From contig NZ_SMBX01000003.1 of the NCBI RefSeq assembly GCF_004342005.1, forward strand, positions 310,001-374,000: a DNA stretch of 64,000 nucleotides. The letters are read 5' to 3'. How positions within the stretch are numbered: position 1 is the first letter of the stretch; every line of letters starts with the position of its first letter. Below the pieces are notes generated by a model. That model searched no databases. It was not told the DNA's origin and saw nothing but the letters and a program-made list of their open reading frames with translations. The position numbers and the translations under genes are program-made. Positions 8,549 to 15,477 of this stretch are shown in pieces. This DNA comes from Paracandidimonas soli (GTDB lineage: Bacteria > Pseudomonadota > Gammaproteobacteria > Burkholderiales > Burkholderiaceae_B).

Positions 8549-9871
8549 TTAATCTCCTCGAGAGTTGGCCGGTAGCCATAGGCTTATTTCAGGAAACGCG
8601 ATGAGCAGCGCCAATACTAAAAGCAGCATCAAAATAAAGGGAATGACACTCCAATAAACATCGGGCAAACTCAATTCCGGAGGAGCCGTGCCTTTCACCA
8701 CAAAGACGTTCATGCCGACCGGGGGTGTTAAAAGACCAATTTCGATCATCAGGCAGACAAGAACGCCAAACCAGACTGGATCCATCTCCAGGGCCTTGAT
8801 CACGGGTAGGACGATAGGGATGGTTACGATCAGGCTGGATATGGAGTCCAGGAACATACCGATCGGCAGATACAACGCCAGCACAATTAAAAGAACCGTA
8901 AGCGGTGAAACATCCAGACCATTGACCAGTCCGATCAGAGCTTGAGGGAGGCCGGCAAGGCTCAAGAAGATTGAAAAGATGCTGGCGCCGATCAGCAATG
9001 CAAAAATCATTGCCGTGGATACCGACATTGAAATCAAGGATTCGATGATGTCGCTTAATAGTGTTTTCCATCCTGCTCTTCGGGTACACACCATAATGAT
9101 CAATGCGACAAAAGCGCCGACGCCTGCGGATTCTGTGGGTGTGAAAATGCCGCTATAAATTCCTCCGATCACGACGACCATGAGTACAAATGCACCCCAG
9201 AACTGTTTCAAGGCTGCCAGTGCCTGCCTGAGAGGTATGGCGGGTGCGGGCGGTCCGGCATCTTTATCGATATGGCAGATCAGACTGATCCCCAGCATAA
9301 ATACGAGGATCGTCAACAAGCCTGGAAACAGGCCTGCGAGCAATTGCTCGCTGACAGATACTTCCGCCATTGATGCATAAATGATGAAAATGATACTGGG
9401 TGGAATCATTATTCCCAGCAAGCCCCCGGCAGCAATCGCGCCAGCCCCCAGCTTCAGGCTGTAGTTATAGCGTTTCATTTCCGGAAAAGCGACCCGACCC
9501 ATTGTGGCAGCGCTTGCGACGCTGGAGCCCGTAGTAGCCGCAAATACGCCCGAGGCTGCGATTACGGTCATGGCCAATCCACCGCGTAAACGGCCAAGCC
9601 ATTGGTAAGCGGCATGGAAGGCGCCTTGGGTGACTCCGCTGTAGTAGGCGAGCGATCCCATCAGAATGAACAAAGGGACCGCACTGAGCACATAGCTGGA
9701 TACGGTGGACCATGGTCCATTGGAGAGGGCGTTGACTGTTGATCCCCATCCACGAATATATGTCAGCCCCGCGGCGCCAGAACATGCAAGAGCTGCCCAG
9801 ACTGGAAAGCGCAAAACAAGCAGCACCAGCAGCAGGCCTATGCCTAAAAATCCAATAGTGACATCACTCAT
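8549..9871 (-). CDS. TRAP transporter large permease subunit (DctM family)
   Basis: A 440-aa, strongly hydrophobic DctM protein of about 12 helices. It carries the family words GSSVASAATMGRVAFPEM, GGLLGIMIPPSIIFIIYA, PTESAGVGA and LTPPVGMNVFVVKG. It exchanges Na+ for inward movement of the substrate delivered by the periplasmic binding protein. The start at 9871 is set by AAGGAA 5 nt upstream and a 4-bp ATGA overlap with the small-permease stop, typical of dctQ-dctM pairs. An upstream in-frame extension to 9979 lies within dctQ and is not used. Confidence 0.95.
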   Translation of the reverse strand: MSDVTIGFLGIGLLLVLLVLRFPVWAALACSGAAGLTYIRGWGSTVNALSNGPWSTVSSYVLSAVPLFILMGSLAYYSGVTQGAFHAAYQWLGRLRGGLAMTVIAASGVFAATTGSSVASAATMGRVAFPEMKRYNYSLKLGAGAIAAGGLLGIMIPPSIIFIIYASMAEVSVSEQLLAGLFPGLLTILVFMLGISLICHIDKDAGPPAPAIPLRQALAALKQFWGAFVLMVVVIGGIYSGIFTPTESAGVGAFVALIIMVCTRRAGWKTLLSDIIESLISMSVSTAMIFALLIGASIFSIFLSLAGLPQALIGLVNGLDVSPLTVLLIVLALYLPIGMFLDSISSLIVTIPIVLPVIKALEMDPVWFGVLVCLMIEIGLLTPPVGMNVFVVKGTAPPELSLPDVYWSVIPFILMLLLVLALLIAFPEISLWLPANSRGD

Positions 9872-10347
9872 GATGATTCCTTGAAATGATGCACGATGAT
9901 TGTGAGCAGCAATGCAGCCAGGCCAATCGGAAGAATGAAACGGAATGGCCATTGCAATATGACAGATACACCTGCCCACATGGTTTCGTCTCGCTCAAAG
10001 GAGCGAATGGCTCGCAGCAAGGTGTAATAGCCGAGAAGCGTCGCAAACGCAGCATAAAGCAATCGTTCAAAAAACCTTACTACGGCACGCGTGCGTGTGC
10101 CCAGCATGTTGGTGAACAAGCTCACATCGACGTGCTCTTTGCGCGCTTCAGCTTCAGCCAGCGCAAAAAAAATGATGATCACCATTGCAAGCTCAACAAT
10201 CTGGACGGATGCACCCCAGCCCTGTCCGGATAAGGCCCTCACGGCAATGTTCAGCGGGATAAGAACCACCAGGAAGGCGGTGGTCAACATGCTGATCGCC
10301 AGCAATATGCGGCGCAGCCATCGCTCAATATGTTGGATTAGTTTCAT
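9868..10347 (-). CDS. TRAP transporter small permease subunit (DctQ family)
   Basis: A 159-aa protein with four predicted membrane helices. After the second helix it reads ALAEAEARKEHVDV, a form of the DctQ signature (E-A-x-R-x-H-V-x-V). AGGAG lies 5 nt before the ATG, and the stop overlaps the dctM start. It forms the membrane complex with the DctM protein and receives substrate from the binding protein at 10435. Confidence 0.93.
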   Translation of the reverse strand: MKLIQHIERWLRRILLAISMLTTAFLVVLIPLNIAVRALSGQGWGASVQIVELAMVIIIFFALAEAEARKEHVDVSLFTNMLGTRTRAVVRFFERLLYAAFATLLGYYTLLRAIRSFERDETMWAGVSVILQWPFRFILPIGLAALLLTIIVHHFKESS

Positions 10348-10384
10348 TGATGCTCCTGATTTGTCCGGTTTTTTTCAGAACAAG

Positions 10385-10420
10385 CCAGACATGGCTACCT
10401 GTCCGGGTAGCCATGTCTGG
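10385..10420. other. Strong intercistronic hairpin between dctP and dctQM
   Basis: A perfect 15-bp inverted repeat (10385-10399 with 10406-10420) with a 6-nt loop sits between the stop of the TRAP binding-protein gene and dctQ. In the direction of transcription no U-run follows, so it is better read as a 3'-end stabiliser or partial attenuator that raises binding-protein levels over permease levels. A comparable stem follows the other TRAP binding-protein gene at 42900-42950. Confidence 0.75.
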
Positions 10421-10434
10421 AATGGCAGAGGCAT

Positions 10435-11535
10435 TCAGGCTGCATCAGGATACATTTCGCGATATACGGCAAATGCGCTTTTGTAGGTATCACCCGGCGC
10501 ATGTTTTTTTACCGCTTCCATATATTGATTCAGAATCCGCTCACCGGGAAAACCGGCTTTGTTCATCTCTGCGACCCAGTTTTCCCAAATTTTTGGGGTG
10601 ACGATCTTCAGGACTTCCGCGCGTTGTTCCTCGCTAAATTCATAGAAGGTTGACTTGTGCTTGTCAACCATGCCTGGAATTATGGTCTTGTACAGATCTA
10701 TGAAACCGGTCTTCATCTTTTCAAGAACTTCAGCGCCCAGTTCTTTGATCATCGCCTGGTCTTCTTGCGGCAATGAGTCAAATGTAGGCTTGCTCATCGC
10801 AAAGTAGGTGAATGAATACACGCCAAGACCGATATCGACAAAGTGAGGCGACATTTCGTGCAGACGTTCGCCGTAAGCAACGTCGACTGCGATTCCAGAC
10901 ATGCCATCCACAACACCCTTGGCCAAGGCGTCATAACGCTCCGGGGCGGCAATGGTCAGGATTTCAGAACCCAGCATGGACAGCGCTTGTCCCGACTGGG
11001 CGTATCCTCTGAGTTTCAGGCCCCGAAGATCTTCAATTTTACGAATCGGCTTTTTGGAGGTGATGGCCATTTCGGTCTGCAGCACGGGAGCGATCAGAAC
11101 GATGTCCTGTTTATCCCATTCTTGGCGAATCAAGGGCTCACTGTTGTACAAGTCCATGATCGCCTTGCCCTGAACATAGAAACTGTTCGTCAGGCCGACA
11201 TGTTCAAAGACCCGGTTAAGCTTGAATTCGGTGGGGTTGTAGCCGAGGCTGTTGAAGAATGAATCGATTGTGCCGGATGCCGCGGCGGAGCCTTGGTCAG
11301 CCGCTTTTGTCAATGCTTCGTTGTAATAGAACTTGGCGGTATAACGCCCATTGGAGCGCTTTTCCAGTTCTTCGTAGAACCAGCGGATAATGACAAGGTC
11401 ATATAGCACATCATTCGAATAAGTATGGTTTACAAATACATGTTTTTTTCCTTGCGCGTGTGCCGTATTTAACATCGGCAACGTACCACTGAGTGATGCA
11501 AGCGTCATAAACTGCAATACTTTACGGCGATTCAT
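10435..11535 (-). CDS. TRAP transporter substrate-binding protein (DctP family)
   Basis: A 366-aa periplasmic receptor with a signal peptide ending near NTAHAQG. DctP features include LRGLKLRGYAQSGQALSMLG (family arginine that salt-bridges the ligand carboxylate), IPGMVDKHKS and the helical C-terminal half with FSEEQRAEVLK. AAGGAG lies just before the ATG. It feeds the DctQ/DctM pair encoded downstream. The ligand is unknown; the accompanying SDR, hydrolase and PEP-mutase-like enzymes suggest a hydroxylated or esterified carboxylate. Confidence 0.9.
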   Translation of the reverse strand: MNRRKVLQFMTLASLSGTLPMLNTAHAQGKKHVFVNHTYSNDVLYDLVIIRWFYEELEKRSNGRYTAKFYYNEALTKAADQGSAAASGTIDSFFNSLGYNPTEFKLNRVFEHVGLTNSFYVQGKAIMDLYNSEPLIRQEWDKQDIVLIAPVLQTEMAITSKKPIRKIEDLRGLKLRGYAQSGQALSMLGSEILTIAAPERYDALAKGVVDGMSGIAVDVAYGERLHEMSPHFVDIGLGVYSFTYFAMSKPTFDSLPQEDQAMIKELGAEVLEKMKTGFIDLYKTIIPGMVDKHKSTFYEFSEEQRAEVLKIVTPKIWENWVAEMNKAGFPGERILNQYMEAVKKHAPGDTYKSAFAVYREMYPDAA

Positions 11536-11600
11536 GATGTCTCCTTTATATAAAAATTCTTTGAGTCATGCTGAAAAAGTGCAGCAGGTCACTTAAAGCA

Positions 11601-12395
11601 TTAAAGTGCAGAATATCCAGAATAAAGCGAGTGGCCGCCTCCATCGATGTTTGCGATCAGGCCATTGATGTAGGAGGCCTCGTCCGACGCAAAAAATAAA
11701 ATAGCCGCTGCTTGCTCTTCAGGCTCACTCATACGTTTGTTCACGATATTGCGGCGCCGGGCATCAAATATTTCGGGAGATTCCCTGGTCAATGAAGCTA
11801 CCAGATTTGTATTTGTCAGCCCCGGGCAGATGCAGTTCGTGCGTATGCCATGGCGCATCCATTCAATCGCCAAGGATTTTGTAAGGCCCACGACGGCATG
11901 TTTGGATGCGACATAGGCTGCATTGTGGGGAATGCCATTTAGTCCCGCCATCGATGCTACGTTGACAATCACACCGCTTTGAGCGGCAATCATGATTGGT
12001 CCGAGTCGGTGTGTGAGATAGAAAGTACCGTACAAATTGACCTTGATGATGTGATCCCACTCATCCACGGTTAGCTGCTCGATTGGCTTTGCGTGCCCTA
12101 CGCCCGCGCAGTTGACCAGAACATTTAATCCGTAGCCGTGTTCGTGCAAATGCGATTCAATGCGCTCGGAAGTGGTTGGGTCTGTGATATCGCCAGCTAC
12201 CCATGTTATTCCGGGAAATTCGTCCGCCAAATTGCCTAAAGCATCAGTGCTCAAGTCTGTTGCAACTATTCGCGCGCCCTCCCTGTGAAACGCGGCCAAT
12301 GTGGCTTTTCCTATGCCTGATGTGGCGCCGGTTACAACAACTACTTTCTGATCAAACCGTTTGTTTGCATTCATATTGTCTCTCTCGCTCATCAT
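11601..12395 (-). CDS. SDR-family NAD(P)-dependent oxidoreductase
   Basis: A 264-aa classical SDR: TGATSGIGKA nucleotide motif, DLS after beta-2 (acidic, NAD-preferring), NCAG, catalytic Ser in VNVASMAG and YVASKHA (Tyr-x3-Lys). It is the first long gene of the leftward TRAP operon and is not closely similar to the SDR at 7782, so the pathway probably needs two oxidation or reduction steps. Alternative in-frame ATGs occur at 12392 and 12374; AAGG directly precedes the first pair. The substrate cannot be told from sequence. Confidence 0.9.
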   Translation of the reverse strand: MMSERDNMNANKRFDQKVVVVTGATSGIGKATLAAFHREGARIVATDLSTDALGNLADEFPGITWVAGDITDPTTSERIESHLHEHGYGLNVLVNCAGVGHAKPIEQLTVDEWDHIIKVNLYGTFYLTHRLGPIMIAAQSGVIVNVASMAGLNGIPHNAAYVASKHAVVGLTKSLAIEWMRHGIRTNCICPGLTNTNLVASLTRESPEIFDARRRNIVNKRMSEPEEQAAAILFFASDEASYINGLIANIDGGGHSLYSGYSAL

Positions 12396-12575
12396 CCTTG
12401 ATTTAATAACCCGCCCCGGATGTTTTTATTGTCAGATGGCGCGCATATGCTGGGTCGATACCCCCGACTCGGAAAAACAGTCTCTATTCGATTGCAAGAT
12501 GGAGTTCCGGTTATCGGAAATAATCTTGAAAGCCTGTGCCCATATGGATGGGGGCAGGGGTGATTTTTTACGACC

Positions 12576-12656
12576 TTACGGTTTGAACAGATGCGACAAC
12601 GGCGAGCACGGACTGAGTGGAGAGGGCCAAGACTGGCCCCTCGGGTTTCTGAACAT
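12576..12656 (-). CDS. Possible 26-aa leader peptide
   Basis: A 27-codon frame begins at an ATG with a strong ribosome site (AGGAGAC, 7 nt upstream) about 55 nt downstream of the palindromic operator and 180 nt before the first SDR gene of the TRAP operon. The peptide, MFRNPRGQSWPSPLSPC..., is rich in Pro and Ser and matches nothing I know. Part of it can fold into a GC-rich stem (GAGGGGCCA with TGGCCCTCTC). It could be a translated leader that tunes the operon, or the decayed start of a lost gene. The position and ribosome site are the only evidence. Confidence 0.35.
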   Translation of the reverse strand: MFRNPRGQSWPSPLSPCSPLSHLFKP

Positions 12657-12710
12657 GGTTGTCTCCTGATTATTGATTTGTGGATGACTCCAATGCTAAC
12701 TTTATAATCG

Positions 12711-12732
12711 ACTATTTTGTCAACAAAATAGT
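12711..12732. promoter_or_regulatory. 22-bp palindromic operator over the TRAP-operon promoter
   Basis: Perfect inverted repeat: ACTATTTTGT (12711-12720), 2-nt centre, ACAAAATAGT (12723-12732). The core TTGTcaACAA fits the GT-N(0-2)-AC pattern of FadR-type GntR operators. Read leftward, it contains TTGACA and is followed by TATAAA, so a bound repressor would block the promoter. The GntR/FCD regulator at 5029-5712 is the obvious candidate. The pattern is seen in sequence; the pairing is inferred. Confidence 0.65.
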
Positions 12733-12909
12733 AACTATATATTTCTTAAAAATGGCTTATCCGCATGCGGATGTCTGGGGCTTCGCGCATCCGCGGCTTC
12801 GGCATTTGTCAAAAAAGGCGCGCTCACTCTTTCCGGCCTGACTTGTGGGCGTGACTGCCGAAGAGCAGGTACATGCTTCGCCGCATTTCCCGACTCGTGG
12901 GTCGAGACG

Positions 12910-12978
12910 CTGGCGCATGGCGTCTACGCCAAGCTGTGGTCCCACCAGAGCGGCGGGTTCCTGGCGCAGGACAGCTGA
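12910..12978 (+). pseudogene. Orphan 3' tail of an ABC exporter gene
   Basis: This 69-nt stretch reads LAHGVYAKLWSHQSGGFLAQDS and stop, almost the same as the C-terminus of the exporter ending at 5009. Over 52 nt (4940-4991 against 12921-12972) only two bases differ; just upstream one codon is missing. No start, Walker motifs or longer frame precede it. It ends right before a strong terminator. It is either the original 3' end of the exporter gene, displaced when the 5.0-12.9 kb block arrived, or the tail of a deleted tandem paralogue. Confidence 0.8.
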
Positions 12979-12982
12979 TGCA

Positions 12983-13016
12983 AAAAGAGCATGAGCCTTG
13001 CGGCCCATGCTCTTTT
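12983..13016. terminator. Bidirectional Rho-independent terminator
   Basis: Stem AAAAGAGCATG-GCC (12983-12997) pairs with 13002-13016 around a 4-nt loop, with one unpaired position and A-rich and T-rich flanks. It follows the orphan exporter tail on the plus strand and the AtoE-type gene on the minus strand. Confidence 0.85.
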
Positions 13017-13072
13017 CTTGTTAGCGGCTTCCCCGCCTCATCAGCAATGTACGGGGAATGTATGCTTCGAGG

Positions 13073-14440
13073 TCAAACTGATGACGCGATCCAAAGGGCT
13101 CCCATCATCACGACGCCCGATCCGATCAGCGTCACGGTGGTATAGCCCAGGATGTCGCGCATCTTCAGTCCGGCGATCGCCAGGATGGGAAGCGCCCAGA
13201 ACGGCTGCAGCATGTTGGTCCACTGATCTCCGTAAGCCACCGCCATGATCGCTATGGAGGGATCCACGTTGAGCTGCTGGGCGGCATTGAGCATGATGGG
13301 GCCTTGAACTGCGAACTGGCCGCCGCCCGACGGCACGAAGAAGTTGACGATGCCTGCCGAAAGGAATGCCAGGACACCGAACGTCTGTTGCGTCGAAATG
13401 GAGACGAATGCGTCCGAGAACAGGGCGATCAGCCCGGTATGCTGCATGATGCCCAGGATACCGGCGTACAGCGGGAACTGCAGGAGGATTTCCCCGACGC
13501 TCGATGCGGCGTTCTTGGTGAGGTGGATGAGTTCGAACACATTCTTCGTGAACAGCAGCACCAGTGTAAGCAGGGACCAGTTGACGATGTCCAGGGTGAT
13601 GCTGCCGCCTCTCGAAAAATGAATGATCAGGTAGGCGAGCAGCGCCAGGCCGAAAATAAACACGAGGATCCTGGATGCATCCATCCTGTCGCCAGGCGTG
13701 ACGACTTCATATTTCGCTTCATCGTGCTCTTCGGAGCCGACATTGGCGGGCAGTTCGTAGACGCGCGATTCGTCCTTGGGGGATACCAGCCAGAAAAGCG
13801 CGGCGCATACGATGATGACCAGGATCACGGCGGCGGTATTCCACCAGGTGAATATCGTTTCCGATACCGGGATCGTGCCTCCGCCCAGGGCGGCGGACAG
13901 GAAGGAGCCTTCCGTGGCGGCCGTCAGCGGGCCGGAGCCTGAATATCCCATGTGCCAGACGATGAAGCCCGAATAGCCCGCGGCAACGAGCAGCGGGAAG
14001 TGCAGCTTGATCCCTCTTGCACGGCCCTGGACGGCGACTTCTCGCGCCAGCACCGCTCCGGCAATCAGCCCCAGGCCCCAGACGAAATAGCAAAGCACGG
14101 CGCTGATGACGAAAACGAACATGTAGGCTACCGCCGGGCGGGACGGGACGCGCGCCAGGGCGATCAGGACCTTCCGGATAGGACCGGTATTCGCCAGGAT
14201 GTGGCCAAGCAGGAGAATCAGGCACATCTGGGTCATGAAGGCGAGGATGCCGGAAAGGCCGTTGCCCCAGTACCTGACGATATCCGTGGGCGCCGTGTCG
14301 GTCATGAGCAGGGCCATCAGGGCCACGATGATGGTCAGGGCCATGGCAAAAGTCATGGCTGACGGAATCCACCGTTCAAGGAAGTTGTTGATCGGTCCCA
14401 TTAGGCCGGACGAGCCGGCATGATTGCGTTGTTGTGACAT
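13073..14440 (-). CDS. atoE: AtoE-type short-chain fatty acid transporter
   Basis: A 455-aa membrane protein of about 10-12 helices. It matches the AtoE/short-chain fatty acid transporter family through NFLERWIPSAMTFAMALTI at the N-terminus, WGLGLIAGAVLAREVA, AAGYSGFIVWHMGYSGS, VNFFVPSGGGQFAVQGP and GDQWTNMLQPFWALPIL. The family includes E. coli AtoE (acetoacetate/butyrate uptake). I use the ATG at 14440 (AAAGG 7 nt upstream); a GTG at 14485 and an ATG at 14476 are alternatives. It is third in the leftward operon after the molybdenum fusion enzyme and the ornithine-cyclodeaminase-like gene, so it may import their substrate rather than a simple fatty acid. Confidence 0.88.
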   Translation of the reverse strand: MSQQRNHAGSSGLMGPINNFLERWIPSAMTFAMALTIIVALMALLMTDTAPTDIVRYWGNGLSGILAFMTQMCLILLLGHILANTGPIRKVLIALARVPSRPAVAYMFVFVISAVLCYFVWGLGLIAGAVLAREVAVQGRARGIKLHFPLLVAAGYSGFIVWHMGYSGSGPLTAATEGSFLSAALGGGTIPVSETIFTWWNTAAVILVIIVCAALFWLVSPKDESRVYELPANVGSEEHDEAKYEVVTPGDRMDASRILVFIFGLALLAYLIIHFSRGGSITLDIVNWSLLTLVLLFTKNVFELIHLTKNAASSVGEILLQFPLYAGILGIMQHTGLIALFSDAFVSISTQQTFGVLAFLSAGIVNFFVPSGGGQFAVQGPIMLNAAQQLNVDPSIAIMAVAYGDQWTNMLQPFWALPILAIAGLKMRDILGYTTVTLIGSGVVMMGALWIASSV

Positions 14441-14497
14441 TTGCGTGCCTTTATGATTATGTGTAGAGGTTGACATCTCGCTCACGAAACCGGAGAT

Positions 14498-15445
14498 TTA
14501 CTGCTTTCCGATCCCGCTCCCATGCTCGTAGACCAGTGTCGCCGCGGCCAAGTCCTCCAATGCCGTTCCCACGGATTTGAAAACCGTGCGTTCTTGCGGT
14601 GATCTACGTCCCGCTGCGCTTCCATTGCATAAGCTTTCCAACGTTCCGGCAATGTCGTTTGCCTCGAAAATGCCGCGAGACATTGGTCCAAGCATCTCAC
14701 CGGACTTGACCAAGGCTTCCGGAGTGTCGATATAGATACGCGCACCCTTGAATGCCTGGTCATCGGCTTCCCGTAATTCTGGCGTGAAGCTTCCAATCAA
14801 GTCAAGATGAGACCCCGGCTGCAGCCATGCTCCCTGGATGAGCGGCTGCGTGGCCAGAGTCGCGCAGGTAATGATGTCGGCGGCGCTTGCCGCTTCGGAC
14901 AGATCTTTGGCGACCGAGGCTTCGAAGCCGCGTGACTTCAGGTCTTCGGCCAGGGTGGCAGCCGACTCCTCGCGCCGGTTCCAGATCAGGACTTCGGCAA
15001 TCGGGCGAATGGCGGCATAGGCGTCGGCCAGCAGGCTTGCGACTCGTCCCGACCCTACGATGAGCAGGCGGGATGCATCCTCGCGTGCAAGAAAGGATGC
15101 CGCCAGCGCCGATGCGGCCGCCGTGCGCCTGGAGGTGATTTCGTTGCCGTCGATCAGCGCCAGCGGTTCGCCGGTGGAGGCGTCGTACAGCAGATAGGTG
15201 GAATGCAATCCCGGCTTGCCGAGCGCGCTGTTGCCGGGGGCGATATTGACGATTTTGACGCCCAGCAGTCCGTCGGGCGCCCATGCAGGCATGATGAGCG
15301 TTGTCATGGCGTCCGGCCCTTCGCCGATGCGATGCACATGACGCGGCGGCACATGGCATTGCGTTACGAAAGCTTCGCGCAGCGCGGGTATGAAGCGCTC
15401 GAAAGACAACACTGATTGCGTGGTTTCCTGATCAAATACCTTCAT
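14498..15445 (-). CDS. Ornithine cyclodeaminase/mu-crystallin family protein
   Basis: A 315-aa NAD(P)-dependent enzyme. Family marks are GVKIVNIAPGN near residue 60, GNEITSRRTAAASALAA (substrate Arg and Lys/Arg region), the Rossmann motif GSGRVASLLADAY, IDLPEAL-like IDTPEAL and the late KSVGTALEDLAAA. Members deaminate ornithine to proline, reduce cyclic ketimines such as 1-pyrroline-2-carboxylate, or dehydrogenate other amino or imino acids; this copy cannot be assigned. It sits between the molybdenum fusion gene (33 bp upstream) and the AtoE-type transporter in one leftward operon, so its substrate is likely linked to that enzyme. Confidence 0.88.
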   Translation of the reverse strand: MKVFDQETTQSVLSFERFIPALREAFVTQCHVPPRHVHRIGEGPDAMTTLIMPAWAPDGLLGVKIVNIAPGNSALGKPGLHSTYLLYDASTGEPLALIDGNEITSRRTAAASALAASFLAREDASRLLIVGSGRVASLLADAYAAIRPIAEVLIWNRREESAATLAEDLKSRGFEASVAKDLSEAASAADIITCATLATQPLIQGAWLQPGSHLDLIGSFTPELREADDQAFKGARIYIDTPEALVKSGEMLGPMSRGIFEANDIAGTLESLCNGSAAGRRSPQERTVFKSVGTALEDLAAATLVYEHGSGIGKQ

Positions 15446-15477
15446 TCAACTTAATCCAGATAGAAAAGCTTCGAGTT

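Larger units (their letters stand above)
12396..12909. other. Long A/T-rich upstream region of the TRAP operon
   Basis: About 500 bp without a long gene. It contains the candidate leader peptide, the promoter/operator palindrome and, at 12759-12772, a second perfect 14-bp palindrome (ATCCGCATGCGGAT). From about 12780 base use returns to the GC-rich style of the surrounding chromosome, so the right boundary of the acquired block probably lies at about 12.75-12.9 kb. No transposase or integrase remnant was seen. Confidence 0.5.

Noticed and set aside
12361..12669. 102-codon frame on the plus strand upstream of the TRAP operon
   Set aside because: No ribosome site, no recognisable domain, overlaps the start of the SDR gene and the candidate leader on the other strand.
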